A stretch of DNA of 64,000 nucleotides from Paucibacter sp. Y2R2-4 (GTDB lineage: Bacteria > Pseudomonadota > Gammaproteobacteria > Burkholderiales > Burkholderiaceae_C): NCBI RefSeq assembly GCF_025717535.1, contig NZ_JAJIRO010000001.1, forward strand, positions 930,001 to 994,000, given 5' to 3'. Shown in pieces: positions 54,005 to 62,849 of the stretch. The translations under genes and the position numbers were made by a program. Every line of letters starts with the position of its first letter. Position 1 is the first letter of the stretch. The notes beneath the pieces are model-generated. The model saw nothing but the letters and a program-made list of their open reading frames with translations. It was not told where the DNA came from and did no database searches.

Positions 54005-54082
54005 CTTGAAAAACTCCTCAGCTCATTGCAGGCGGCTGCTCATGCCGCTGCGTTTGCAAATCGGACGGGTGACGACCTCGAC

Positions 54083-54526
54083 TCATTCATCAGGGCCGTG
54101 CAAGGCCACCACCGGCTTGCCCTTGATGCGATAAGAGCGGCCCCGAAACACGGCGATCAACTCATCCGCCTGATTGGTGATGGTGATGTCATAGACCCCG
54201 GTGCGGCCGGCGAGCGAGACCTCTTTGGCCACCGCCTTCAAGCGGTCTCCCAGGCGCGACGGCGCCACGATGTCGATCGAGAAACCCGAGGCCACGGTCA
54301 GCTCGTTATAAGAGTTGCAGGCGAAAGCGAAGCAGGAATCAGCCAAGCTCGTGATGAGGCCGCCGTGGCAGATCTCGAAGCCATTGAGCATGTCTTCGCG
54401 CACCGTCATCGCCAGCGTGGCCGAGCCCGGTCCAATGTGCAAGACATCCATGCCCAGCGCCTTGCTGGCGCGGTCATTCGCCCACATGCCGGCCAGCACG
54501 GCCTCGGCAATTTCTTGTGAAGTCAT
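54083..54526 (-). CDS. paaI: PaaI thioesterase
   Basis: PaaI is a hot-dog-fold thioesterase that hydrolyses ring-hydroxylated phenylacetyl-CoA and relieves dead-end CoA esters. The 147-residue protein has MTVREDMLNGFEICHGGLITSLADSCFAFA, with the Asn-Gly-xx-xx-Cys/His-Gly-Gly motif and acidic Asp that form the active site. The start is the ATG at 54526, 15 bases after the paaG stop. Confidence 0.93.
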   Translation of the reverse strand: MTSQEIAEAVLAGMWANDRASKALGMDVLHIGPGSATLAMTVREDMLNGFEICHGGLITSLADSCFAFACNSYNELTVASGFSIDIVAPSRLGDRLKAVAKEVSLAGRTGVYDITITNQADELIAVFRGRSYRIKGKPVVALHGPDE

Positions 54527-54540
54527 GGTCTTCGTTGGTC

Positions 54541-55347
54541 TCAACGATCGCTGAACTTGGGCGCGCGCTTTTGCAAAAAGGCGGCTGCGCCCTCCTGATA
54601 GTCGTTCGCAAAACCCAGCTGGCTTTGCAGCACGGCCTCTTGCTTGAGCGCTTGCTCAAAGTCCATCAAGCCGGCTTGGTCGAAAGCGCGTCGCGTTTGC
54701 GCCATCGCCTGCACCGGCATCTGGCTGATGCGCTGCGCGAGGGCTTGCGCAGTCACGGCGAGTTCCTCATCGGCCACGCAGCGGTAGATCAAGCCCATGG
54801 CTTGCGCCTCGGCGGCCGGGAGCTTCTCGCCCAACAAGGCCAGTTGCAAAGCGCGGGCGCGGCCCACCAAGCGCGGCAGCAACCAGGTGCCGCCGCAGTC
54901 GGGAATCAGCCCGATCTTGGAAAACGCTTGAATGAAAGACGCCGACTGCCCGGCCAGCACCAGGTCGCAACCGAGCGCGAAATTGGCCCCGGCACCTGCC
55001 GCCACGCCGTTGACGGCGGCGATCACCGGCACCGGCATGCTGCGCAAACGCAGAGCCAGCGGGATGTAGTAGCCGTCCAGCAAATGACCAATATCTTTGG
55101 GTGCCTCGCCCGGCTGAAGCTGCGGGTTGACCAAGGGGTCCGATAAGTCTTGGCCGGCGCAAAAAGCTCGCCCGGCCCCGGTCACCACCAGACAGCGCAC
55201 CGTCGTGTCTTCAGCCGCCTCATTCAAGGCAGCGCGCATTTGGCTCAGCAAGCCGGCGGTAAAGGCATTCAAAGCGGCCGGGCGGTTCAGCGTCAGGGTG
55301 CGCACCGCACCGTCTTGTTGAATCAATAGCTGGGAGTCTTCTTGCAT
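54541..55347 (-). CDS. paaG: PaaG, 1,2-epoxyphenylacetyl-CoA isomerase
   Basis: This 268-residue crotonase-fold enzyme converts the ring epoxide to oxepin-CoA. LVVTGAGRAFCAGQDLSDPL near 53 and VIAAVNGVAAGAGANFALGCDLVLAG near 108 are the oxyanion-hole regions; the Asp in FSKIGLIPDCGGTWLLPRLVG near 140 fits PaaG. It is the first gene of the operon paaG-I-A-B-C-D-E-R-Z. Confidence 0.94.
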   Translation of the reverse strand: MQEDSQLLIQQDGAVRTLTLNRPAALNAFTAGLLSQMRAALNEAAEDTTVRCLVVTGAGRAFCAGQDLSDPLVNPQLQPGEAPKDIGHLLDGYYIPLALRLRSMPVPVIAAVNGVAAGAGANFALGCDLVLAGQSASFIQAFSKIGLIPDCGGTWLLPRLVGRARALQLALLGEKLPAAEAQAMGLIYRCVADEELAVTAQALAQRISQMPVQAMAQTRRAFDQAGLMDFEQALKQEAVLQSQLGFANDYQEGAAAFLQKRAPKFSDR

Positions 55348-55390
55348 GGCAGGCCTCGCTGAACCGGGTTTGACAGGCCAAACACTCTTG

Positions 55391-55404
55391 ACCGACCGGT
55401 CGGT
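55391..55404. promoter_or_regulatory. PaaR operator (perfect 14-bp palindrome)
   Basis: ACCGACCGGTCGGT is a perfect palindrome two bases downstream of the paaG -10, covering the likely start of transcription. TetR-type PaaR proteins in Burkholderiales recognise this sort of ACCGACC-GGTCGGT site, as I recall. No second copy was found in the operon. Confidence 0.75.
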
Positions 55405-55406
55405 AG

Positions 55407-55435
55407 ATCGTAAGGTGCGACTTGATCTGGCGCAA
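55407..55435 (-). promoter_or_regulatory. Promoter of the paaG operon
   Basis: On the minus strand, TTGCGC (55435-55430) and TACGAT (55412-55407) are 17 bases apart, a fair sigma-70 promoter. The palindromic operator starts two bases downstream. Confidence 0.6.
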
Positions 55436-55551
55436 GTTGGCGAGACCTAGGGCAAACCCGCAAACAGGACTACCTAAAAGACTAGGTCTGCCTGCAAGGC
55501 AAAGTCAACTTGCCCACCTCCGAGGCCCAAAGCCAGAAAGTTGCCCGCCCC

Positions 55552-56157
55552 ATGCCCTGCTATGCCATTGACGGCGTCATTCCCGTCGTCCACCCCAGCG
55601 CCTATGTACACCCCACCGCGGTCTTGATCGGCGATGTGATCATTGCTGCGGGCTGCTATATCGGGCCGCTGGCCAGCTTGCGCGGTGACTTTGGCCGCAT
55701 CGTGCTGCACGAGGGCGTCAATGTGCAGGACAGCTGTGTGATCCATGGCTTTCCAGATTCAGAGACCGTCGTCGAGGCGAACGGCCATATCGGCCATGGT
55801 GCGGTGCTGCACGGTTGCGTGGTTCGCCACGACGCTCTGGTCGGCATGAATGCGGTGGTGATGGACGAAGCCGAGGTCGGCGCCTACAGCATCGTGGCCG
55901 CCTGCGCCTTTGTGCGCGCCGGGCTGAAGCTGCCGGAAAAGTCATTGATTGCTGGCCTGCCCGCCAAGGTGATGCGCCCGCTCAGCGAACAAGAAATCGC
56001 ATGGAAACTGGAAGGCACCCGCACCTATCAAGACCTGACCCTGCGCTGCCAGGCCTCCATGGTGGAGGTTCAGGCCTTGTCCGAGGTCGAAGCCGACCGA
56101 CCGAAGTTGCAAGTGCAAGGCCCAAAAACAAAGATCGCCAGCCAGCGCGGGGATTGA
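55552..56157 (+). CDS. paaY: PaaY, gamma-carbonic-anhydrase-like hexapeptide thioesterase
   Basis: This 201-residue left-handed beta-helix protein relates to gamma-carbonic anhydrases. Features are GDVIIAAGCYIGPLASLRGDFG near 28, three metal-binding His positions in SCVIHGF, GHIGHGAVLHG and the neighbouring VVRHDALVGM, and the tail AGLPAKVMRPLSEQEI. PaaY hydrolyses CoA thioesters that stall the pathway. The start is the ATG at 55552, and the gene is divergent from paaG with the operator between them. Confidence 0.9.
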   Translation: MPCYAIDGVIPVVHPSAYVHPTAVLIGDVIIAAGCYIGPLASLRGDFGRIVLHEGVNVQDSCVIHGFPDSETVVEANGHIGHGAVLHGCVVRHDALVGMNAVVMDEAEVGAYSIVAACAFVRAGLKLPEKSLIAGLPAKVMRPLSEQEIAWKLEGTRTYQDLTLRCQASMVEVQALSEVEADRPKLQVQGPKTKIASQRGD

Positions 56158-56205
56158 GCACGATTGGCCGTGAGCAAAGCCACGCCAGCAATCAAACACC
56201 TGCAC

Positions 56206-57207
56206 TCAAACGCCCGCCTCCGGCCTGACGGCAGCCGCCAAGGTGGCCACCAGGGCCTGGGGCAAGGTACAGGCCTGCGCATGGGCCAAGCGGTACTCGG
56301 GCTTGGCCGAGCGCGCAGCCGTTGCGGCGGCCACTGACCAGCGCAGATGCAAATCAGGGCCGGCCTTCGGTTGACGAATCAGGCTAAACAAAAGGCCCGC
56401 CAGGCTGGCATCGCAAACGTCCAAGAGTGGCGCGTCTTCATCGGCGGCCGGGGCCGGTAGTTCAGCACTCCATTCCTGGGCGCCGGCATACAGCGAGATG
56501 CGGCCACCGTCCGCATTCAAGAGCAAAACAGCCGCAGGATTCCAGGCACTGATCTGCGCCAGGCCCAGGTGGTAATCGGCGCAACGAAACAAGGCACACA
56601 GCTCGGACTGCGTCACCTCGATCACATCGGCCAGGCGACACATGCGTTCCAACATATCGTCGTAACGAGAATCCATGGCGGCACGGTAGCCCGGCGCATA
56701 GCTGATTCTCTTGCCCTCGGACTTCAATCCCTGGGCCAAAGCCCCCAAGCGCGCAGCCAAGGGCTCGCGCACCAAGCCCAGCCCGCCGAAATGCGCCCAG
56801 CGCAGCGCCTTCACCCAGCCCGCCGGCAACCCCTCGGGCCTGAAGAACAAGTCCGCCGCATCGCTGCCGATCAGCAAGTTTTCTGTGGCCTCCAGCCCGG
56901 GCTCGCCGGCTGCGCCAGGCACAGAGATGAAGTTCAAGAGCGGCGGCTTGGGCAATTGCTGCAAAAAGCGCAAATCCAGATTCGCCTCGGTGCAGGCCTG
57001 CCAGATCTCGCGCCCGAACAGGTCGCGGCTGATCGCTCCGGCAAAAGCGCTGAGCTCTCCCAAGCTGGACATGGCCATCGCCACCTGCCAGGGCGAGCCC
57101 GCGCAAGCGCTGCGCCATTGCTCGCCTGCAGTTCGCAGCAAATCGATACGAACTTCGCCGAATGAGACAAAGTGCGGAAGATCAGGGTGCAAGACGCCAG
57201 AACTCAT
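56206..57207 (-). CDS. Degenerate PfkB-family sugar kinase
   Basis: This 333-residue protein resembles fructokinase/ribokinase-type PfkB kinases: VSFGEVRIDLLR at the N terminus, GSPWQVAMAMSSLGELSAFAGAISRD near 35 (normally GGAPxNVA), HFGGLGLVREPLA and an ELCALF segment near 200. The C-terminal catalytic motif DTTGAGD is changed to LDVCDAS near 265: the catalytic Asp may remain but the Gly-Ala-Gly anion hole is lost. Activity may be weak or altered. The start is ATG at 57207 (MSSGVLHPD). It is convergent with paaY. Confidence 0.75.
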   Translation of the reverse strand: MSSGVLHPDLPHFVSFGEVRIDLLRTAGEQWRSACAGSPWQVAMAMSSLGELSAFAGAISRDLFGREIWQACTEANLDLRFLQQLPKPPLLNFISVPGAAGEPGLEATENLLIGSDAADLFFRPEGLPAGWVKALRWAHFGGLGLVREPLAARLGALAQGLKSEGKRISYAPGYRAAMDSRYDDMLERMCRLADVIEVTQSELCALFRCADYHLGLAQISAWNPAAVLLLNADGGRISLYAGAQEWSAELPAPAADEDAPLLDVCDASLAGLLFSLIRQPKAGPDLHLRWSVAAATAARSAKPEYRLAHAQACTLPQALVATLAAAVRPEAGV

Positions 57208-57338
57208 GACCGCATTCAAACCCGGCTGCGCTTCTCCCGCAAGCCCCATCGTTCAAAGCACCGGCGGCGCGTCTCGAAAAAGCTGCCCTGAATAGGCCTG
57301 CGCCTGAAGCCGGCGCACCCAAAGGGCACAATGCACCC

Positions 57339-58493
57339 ATGGCAGAAAAAGTCATCCCTATTGCCGACCTGCGGCACCTCGAACAGCCCCTGGCCCCCTG
57401 GGGAGAAGCGGGCCATGCTGCGGCGCCAGGGACCAGCCATCAAGCCGAGGGCTTGCTGCAGGATGCACTGGGCCGGCCCCTGCGAGATTTGCGCATCTCG
57501 GTCACCGACCGCTGCAATTTCCGCTGCAGCTACTGCATGCCCAAGCAAGTGTTTGACAAAGACTACGAGTTTTTGCCGCACAAAGACCTGCTCAGCTTTG
57601 AAGAAATCACTCTTCTGGCCCGCGTCTTTGTGGCGCACGGGGTTCAAAAAATCCGTTTGACCGGCGGTGAACCGCTGCTGCGGCGCAATATCGAAGCCTT
57701 GATCGAAATGCTCAGCGAGCTGCGCACGCCAGAGGGTCTACCGCTAGACCTGACCCTGACCACCAATGGCTCTTTGCTGGCCCGCAAGGCCAAAAGCCTG
57801 CGCGCCGCCGGCCTGCAACGCGTGACGGTCAGTCTGGACGGCCTGGAGGACGCCGTGTTTCAGCGCATGAATGATGTGGGCTTCCCGGTTGCCGAGGTGC
57901 TGCAAGGCATTGAGGCCGCGCAAGCCGCAGGCCTGGGGCCGATCAAGGTCAATATGGTGGTCAAACGCGGCGTCAATGAAGACCAGATCCTGCCGATGGC
58001 GCGCTACTTCAAAGGTCGCGGCATCAGCTTGCGCTTCATCGAATACATGGACGTGGGCGCCACCAATGGCTGGCGCATGGACGAAGTGCTGCCCTCCAAA
58101 GAGGTTTTGTCGCGCTTGCGCGAGGTGTTTGAGATGCAGCCGCTCTCCGCCGCAGCGCCGGGCGAAACCGCCGAACGCTGGGCTTATGCGGACGGCCAAG
58201 GCGAGATCGGCCTGATCTCCAGCGTCACCCAAGCCTTTTGCGGCGATTGCAATCGCGCCCGCCTGTCCACCGAGGGCAAGCTCTACACCTGCTTGTTTGC
58301 GCACCGCGGCCATGATTTGCGTCAACTGCTGCGTGCGCCTTCAAGCAATGCGGCCGAGTTGAGCAGCGCCATCGCCCAAGTTTGGAATACGCGCGCCGAC
58401 CGCTACTCGCAGTTGCGCGGCGCCATGGCGGCAGACTCCTCGTTGCCTCGCGACGCTGAGCGTCGAGTTGAAATGCATTACATCGGAGGCTGA
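57339..58493 (+). CDS. moaA: GTP 3',8-cyclase MoaA
   Basis: MoaA is a radical-SAM enzyme that starts molybdenum-cofactor synthesis from GTP, with MoaC. The 384-residue protein has [15 protein letters not shown] near 57 (CxxxCxxC first cluster), [17 protein letters not shown] near 107 and a C-terminal second cluster segment ([25 protein letters not shown] near 300). It ends in GG as needed for activity. moaC is not in the window. Confidence 0.97.
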   Translation: MAEKVIPIADLRHLEQPLAPWGEAGHAAAPGTSHQAEGLLQDALGRPLRDLRISVTDRCNFRCSYCMPKQVFDKDYEFLPHKDLLSFEEITLLARVFVAHGVQKIRLTGGEPLLRRNIEALIEMLSELRTPEGLPLDLTLTTNGSLLARKAKSLRAAGLQRVTVSLDGLEDAVFQRMNDVGFPVAEVLQGIEAAQAAGLGPIKVNMVVKRGVNEDQILPMARYFKGRGISLRFIEYMDVGATNGWRMDEVLPSKEVLSRLREVFEMQPLSAAAPGETAERWAYADGQGEIGLISSVTQAFCGDCNRARLSTEGKLYTCLFAHRGHDLRQLLRAPSSNAAELSSAIAQVWNTRADRYSQLRGAMAADSSLPRDAERRVEMHYIGG

Positions 58494-58508
58494 GGCCCAC
58501 GCAGAACC

Positions 58509-59084
58509 ATGACAGACCCCGGCCTCACAAACCCGCACCCGCCCTTGATCGATTGCGCCATCCGGCTGCTGCGCGAGACCGACCTAGCCGCCTACAAAAA
58601 GCTGCGCGACGGCATGTTGGCCGGCCATCCCGAGGCCTTTACCTCGGACGCAGCCAGCGAACTCAGCCGCGACGCTGAAAGCTATCGCGGCCGTTTGAGC
58701 GGGGGCGGCGGCGGAGCCAATTTGTTCACCTTGGTGGCCTGGCAAGGCAGCGATGCGCGCCAAGCCGAAATGGTCGGCGCCATCAGCTGCGAGCACGAAG
58801 CCCGAGTCAAGGTGCGGCATGTGGCGCATATCGTCGGCATGATGGTCAGCGACCGCCTGCAAGGCCAGGGCGTTGGACGGCAGCTGTTGGAGCGCGCCTT
58901 GAAAATGCTGCGCGGCGAGCCAGTCTTGGAATTGGTCACCTTGAGCGTGACCGCCAGCAATACCGCTGCGGTGCGCCTGTATGAACGCTGCGGCTTTCGG
59001 CGTTATGGGCGTCTTGAAGGGGCCATCAAACTGCCCGATGGGCGCTTGGTCGACAAAGACTTGATGTGCTTACGCCTGCGCTAG
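58509..59084 (+). CDS. GNAT-family N-acetyltransferase
   Basis: This 191-residue acetyltransferase has an N-terminal IRLLRETDLAAYKKLRDGML and the acetyl-CoA binding pattern VGMMVSDRLQGQGVGRQLLERAL near 115 (R/Q-x-x-G-x-G/A). It ends TLSVTASNTAAVRLYERCGFRRYGRLEGAIK. The substrate is unknown. It follows moaA by 15 bases and probably shares its transcript. Confidence 0.88.
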   Translation: MTDPGLTNPHPPLIDCAIRLLRETDLAAYKKLRDGMLAGHPEAFTSDAASELSRDAESYRGRLSGGGGGANLFTLVAWQGSDARQAEMVGAISCEHEARVKVRHVAHIVGMMVSDRLQGQGVGRQLLERALKMLRGEPVLELVTLSVTASNTAAVRLYERCGFRRYGRLEGAIKLPDGRLVDKDLMCLRLR

Positions 59085-59137
59085 TGCCTTCGCTATTGCC
59101 CTCGCCATTGCCTGCGCTAACCCACTATTCCTCCGTC

Positions 59138-59809
59138 ATGCGCCCTCCCAAAAAAGCCAGCCCCAGCAAAGACGAAACCGCCCTCTTGCCGCCCTTCCCT
59201 TGCTTGAGTCTGGCGCAGATTGTGGTGCCCGAGACTCCGGCTCAGTTTGAGCGTGCCGCGGCCGAGATCGCGGCGGCCGGCGTGGTTGGCTTCGACACCG
59301 AGTCCAAGCCCACCTTCTTGAAGGACGAGAAAAGCCAAGGCCCGCACATCATGCAGTTCGCACTGCAGGACAAGGCCTATATCTTTCAGCTGCATCACCG
59401 ATTCAGCCATGAGGTGCTGGTCGACTTGCTGCAAGCCGAATCCTTGCTCAAGGTCGGTTTCGGGCTGGAGTCGGACCATGCGCAAGTTCAGAGCCGACTC
59501 GGCGTTCAGATCGCCGCGGTGCTCGACTTGGATCGCATCTTTCGGCAAGAAGGCTATCCCAACTCCACCGGCGCTCGCGCGGCTGTCGGCATCGTCTTTC
59601 AGCAGAAGTTCCATAAGTCCAAGAAGATCACCACCTCCAACTGGGCCGAAGCTCGCTTGAATGAGCGCCAGTTGCTGTATGCGGCGAATGATGCTTATGT
59701 GGCGCTGCGCGTGCTGGAGGGCTTGAATCGCCCACTCTCGGACTTGCCCATCGCTGGATTGACCCGTACGCAGACTCAAGCAGGCCCATCGGCACCCACG
59801 ACTCTTTGA
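59138..59809 (+). CDS. RNase D-like 3'-5' exonuclease
   Basis: This 223-residue protein has the DEDDy exonuclease fold: VVGFDTESKPTFLKDEKS near 50 (D-x-E), KVGFGLESDHAQVQ near 110 (Asp) and LLYAANDAYVALRVLEGL near 190 (Tyr...Asp). It is like the stand-alone WRN/RNase D-type domain without an HRDC domain. The ATG at 59138 is used because an earlier GTG overlaps the GNAT gene. Confidence 0.85.
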   Translation: MRPPKKASPSKDETALLPPFPCLSLAQIVVPETPAQFERAAAEIAAAGVVGFDTESKPTFLKDEKSQGPHIMQFALQDKAYIFQLHHRFSHEVLVDLLQAESLLKVGFGLESDHAQVQSRLGVQIAAVLDLDRIFRQEGYPNSTGARAAVGIVFQQKFHKSKKITTSNWAEARLNERQLLYAANDAYVALRVLEGLNRPLSDLPIAGLTRTQTQAGPSAPTTL

Positions 59810-59864
59810 GATTGAAGCCGCACGGCGTGCCACTTCTTGGCGCATCTCCGGCAGACAAGCCCCC

Positions 59865-61172
59865 ATGATGAACAAGACCAATTCCTTGAACGAAATTGCC
59901 GCAAGCTTGGCCGGTTATGACCTGCAAGCGCTGCGCGTGGAACTGGCGCAAGACTTCATCCATCAACTGCTGCCGCAGCCCACCGACCGTGAGACGCTGC
60001 CCTTGCGCGCAGCACTCGGCCGCGTCTTGGCTGCCGACATCGTCTCGCCGGTGCAGGTGCCGGCGCATGACAACTCGGCCATGGATGGCTATGCACTGCG
60101 CGCCAGCGATCTGAATACGCAGGGAGAAACCCGGCTGCGCGTGGTCGGCACCAGCCTGGCCGGCGCCGGAGCGGCGAGCCCTGTGGGAGTGGGCGAATGC
60201 CAAAGAATCATGACCGGCGCCTTGATGCCGGCCGGCCTGGACACGGTGGTGCCGCATGAGTTCACCCGAATGGAGGACGGCTGGGTCCTCATTCCGCCGG
60301 GGCTTTTGCGCGCTGGCGACAACCGGCGCCTGGCCGGCGAAGACCTGGCCCTGGGCAGCGTGGCCCTGGCCGCCGGGCGACGTTTGACGCCCTCCGATCT
60401 GGGCCTGCTGGCTTCGCTGGGCTTGGGGCAGATGCAGGTGTGGCGCAGAACGCGAGTGGCCATCATGTCCACCGGCGACGAGTTGCGCGCCGTCGGCACA
60501 GAAGCTCAAGCGCAGCCCTTGCCGGAAGGCTGCCTCTACGACAGCAACCGCCACACGCTCTGGGCCATGTTGGAGCGGCTGGGCATGATCGAGGTGATCG
60601 ACCTCGGCCTGGTGCCGGACCAGCCCGAAGCCTTGCGACTCGCCTTCGAGCGCGGGGCGCGCGAGGCTGACGCCATCATCAGCTCCGGCGGCGTCAGCGT
60701 GGGCGAGGCCGACTACACCAAGCGTGTCATGGCCGAGTTGGGTGAAGTGCTGTTCTGGAAGATCGCGATGCGCCCCGGCCGCCCGATGGCGATTGGCAAG
60801 ATTCGTAGCGGCGAACGAGAGGCGCTGCTCTTCGGCCTGCCCGGCAATCCGGTCGCGGTGATGGTGACCTTCTACGCTTTTGTGCGCGAGGCCCTCTTGC
60901 GCCTGAGCGGAGCAAGACCTGAGCCGCTCCCCATGCTGCGCGCCGCCAGCGTCAAGCCCTTGCGCAAGAAAGCCGGTCGCACCGAATACCAGCGCGGCGT
61001 GCTCAGCCGCAAGTCTGATGGCGGCTGGCAGGTCGAGATCACCGGCAATCAGGGCTCGGGCATCTTGTCCAGCATGAGCCAAGCCAATGGCTTGGTGGTG
61101 CTGGGGCATGAGCAAGGGGATGTGGCCAGCGGCGAGGAAGTTGATGTGCTGCCCTTTGAAGGCCTCATCTAA
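59865..61172 (+). CDS. moeA: Molybdopterin molybdotransferase MoeA (copy 2)
   Basis: This is a second MoeA-type protein of 435 residues. Motifs match family positions: VQVPAHDNSAMDGYALRASD near 65, QRIMTGALMPAGLDTVVPHE near 105, VAIMSTGDELRAVG near 195, AIISSGGVSVGEADYTK near 265 and LLFGLPGNPVAVMV near 320. It differs clearly from copy 1 at 33867, so it is a separate paralogue, perhaps for different molybdoenzymes or metal. It belongs to the moaA gene group. Confidence 0.93.
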   Translation: MMNKTNSLNEIAASLAGYDLQALRVELAQDFIHQLLPQPTDRETLPLRAALGRVLAADIVSPVQVPAHDNSAMDGYALRASDLNTQGETRLRVVGTSLAGAGAASPVGVGECQRIMTGALMPAGLDTVVPHEFTRMEDGWVLIPPGLLRAGDNRRLAGEDLALGSVALAAGRRLTPSDLGLLASLGLGQMQVWRRTRVAIMSTGDELRAVGTEAQAQPLPEGCLYDSNRHTLWAMLERLGMIEVIDLGLVPDQPEALRLAFERGAREADAIISSGGVSVGEADYTKRVMAELGEVLFWKIAMRPGRPMAIGKIRSGEREALLFGLPGNPVAVMVTFYAFVREALLRLSGARPEPLPMLRAASVKPLRKKAGRTEYQRGVLSRKSDGGWQVEITGNQGSGILSSMSQANGLVVLGHEQGDVASGEEVDVLPFEGLI

Positions 61173-61216
61173 ACCTCGGCTAGACCTGCAACAACAAGTT
61201 CAGGCGGCGGGTGCTG

Positions 61217-61222
61217 TATAAC
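61217..61222 (+). promoter_or_regulatory. Possible -10 for the YebC-family gene
   Basis: TATAAC lies 27 bases before the start codon. No clear -35 was found. Confidence 0.35.
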
Positions 61223-61248
61223 CCTCGCCTTCAATTCAAGGAGATGCC

Positions 61249-61950
61249 ATGGGCGCGCAGTGGAAAGCTAAACACAAAGATCTGGCGGCGAACGCCCGCG
61301 GACGCATCTTTGGCAAGTTGTCAAAAGACCTGATGGTGGCGGCCCGCAATGGCGCCGACCCCGATATGAACCCGCGCTTGCGTCTGGTGGTGGAGCAGGC
61401 CAAAAAGGTCTCGATGCCACGCGACACGATTGAGCGCGCCATCAAGAAAGGCGCCGGCCTGCTGGGCGACCCGGTGCATTTTGAGCGCGTCACCTACGAG
61501 GGCTTTGCGCCGCACCGGGTGCCCTTGATCGTGGAATGCCTGACCGACAACGTCAACCGCACCGTGTCTGAGATTCGCGTGCTGTTCCGCAAGGGCCAAT
61601 TGGGCGCCGCCGGCTCGGTGGCCTGGGACTTTGACCATCTGGGCATGATCGAAGCCTCGCCGGTGAATGCCGAGTCAGACGCCGAGTTGGCTGCCATCGA
61701 AGCCGGTGCACAGGACTTTGAAGCCGCCGAGGACGGCGCCAGCTTGTTCCTGACCGACCCCGCCGATCTGGACCTGGTTTGCCGCGCCCTGCCTAACTTC
61801 GGATTCACCGTGCTCTCGGCCAAGATTGGCTACAAGAGCAAAACCCCGGTCAGCCTGGGCGAGGCGGAAATGGCCGAGGTAGAGGCCTTTCTGGATGCCA
61901 TCGACGGCCAAGACGATGTGCAAAACGTCTATGTGGGCTTGGCCGGCTAA
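61249..61950 (+). CDS. YebC/PmpR-family protein
   Basis: This 233-residue TACO1/YebC-family protein begins [37 protein letters not shown]. It contains [28 protein letters not shown] near 35 and [15 protein letters not shown] near 122. Members help translation elongation at difficult stretches or act as regulators. AAGGAGA precedes the ATG. Its stop overlaps the fdhD stop by four bases in convergent orientation. Confidence 0.92.
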   Translation: MGAQWKAKHKDLAANARGRIFGKLSKDLMVAARNGADPDMNPRLRLVVEQAKKVSMPRDTIERAIKKGAGLLGDPVHFERVTYEGFAPHRVPLIVECLTDNVNRTVSEIRVLFRKGQLGAAGSVAWDFDHLGMIEASPVNAESDAELAAIEAGAQDFEAAEDGASLFLTDPADLDLVCRALPNFGFTVLSAKIGYKSKTPVSLGEAEMAEVEAFLDAIDGQDDVQNVYVGLAG

Positions 61951-62843
61951 GGCGCAGTTTCAGCGGCGCTATTGATGCTATTGATGCGCGGCGCTTCGGG
62001 TTCGCTGTCAAAGCGATCGAAGCCGCTGTAGCAAATGAAATGCCGGCCCTTGGCCCGGCCGATCAGGGTCAGGCCCAGCTGCGTGGCCAAGGCATGGCCC
62101 ATCTGGGTGATGCCGTTGCGAGACACGATGATGGGCACGCCCATCTGGGCCGACTTCATCACCATCTCGCTGGTCAAACGGCCGGTGGTGTAGAAGCATT
62201 GATGACTAGCGCCCACGCAGGCCAGCTCATCCGCATTCATCCACATCCAGCCGGCAATGCTGTCAATGGCGTTGTGGCGGCCGACATCTTCCATATGCAC
62301 CAGCATCTGCTCGCCGCTGAACAGGGCGCAGCCGTGCACCGAACCGGCCTTCTTGTAGACGCTGTCGATCTTGCGCACCGTCTCGAGCATGGCGTAGAGC
62401 GCCGACTGGCTCAGTCGTGAGTCTGCCGCTGAGGGCAGCCTCAGCTCGGCCACATCGGCCATCATGGCCCCGAACACCGTGCCCTGGCCGCAGCCAGTGG
62501 TGACGATGCGCTGCGCCGTCTTGGCCTCGATCTGCGCGATGCCGGCTCGGGTGCGCACCGCCGCCGCGCCCACCTCCCAGTCCACGGTGATGGACTCCAC
62601 CTCGCTGGCGCTTTCCACCAGGCGCTGATTGCGCAAATAACCCAGCACCAGCAACTCTGGCGCCAGGCCCAAGGTCATCAAAGTGACCAGCTCGCGCTTG
62701 TCCACGAAGACGGTCAAAGGCCGCTCGGCCGGAATGCTCATGCTGCGGCGCTGGCCAAATTCATCCAGCACCATCACCTCTTGAGTCAGCGGCGCCAGGC
62801 ATTGGGTCAGACGGGGCAACAGCGTTGAATTGAGCGACATCAA
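61947..62843 (-). CDS. fdhD: Formate dehydrogenase accessory protein FdhD
   Basis: FdhD transfers sulfur from IscS to the molybdenum cofactor of formate dehydrogenases. The 298-residue protein has [23 protein letters not shown], the loop [14 protein letters not shown] near 113, [20 protein letters not shown] near 175 and [24 protein letters not shown] near 220. In many FdhD proteins the loop has a CxxC motif; here only the first Cys remains and the second is Gly. It is followed by mobA upstream on the same strand (6-base gap), and no formate dehydrogenase is in view. Confidence 0.92.
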   Translation of the reverse strand: MMSLNSTLLPRLTQCLAPLTQEVMVLDEFGQRRSMSIPAERPLTVFVDKRELVTLMTLGLAPELLVLGYLRNQRLVESASEVESITVDWEVGAAAVRTRAGIAQIEAKTAQRIVTTGCGQGTVFGAMMADVAELRLPSAADSRLSQSALYAMLETVRKIDSVYKKAGSVHGCALFSGEQMLVHMEDVGRHNAIDSIAGWMWMNADELACVGASHQCFYTTGRLTSEMVMKSAQMGVPIIVSRNGITQMGHALATQLGLTLIGRAKGRHFICYSGFDRFDSEPEAPRINSINSAAETAP

Positions 62844-62849
62844 TGCGCC

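Noticed and set aside
57250-57338. Molybdenum-cofactor riboswitch before moaA
   Set aside because: The gap is only 131 bases between genes and has no recognisable Moco RNA motif.
59628-61115. 495-codon minus-strand frame opposite moeA copy 2
   Set aside because: It is the antisense shadow of the MoeA frame.
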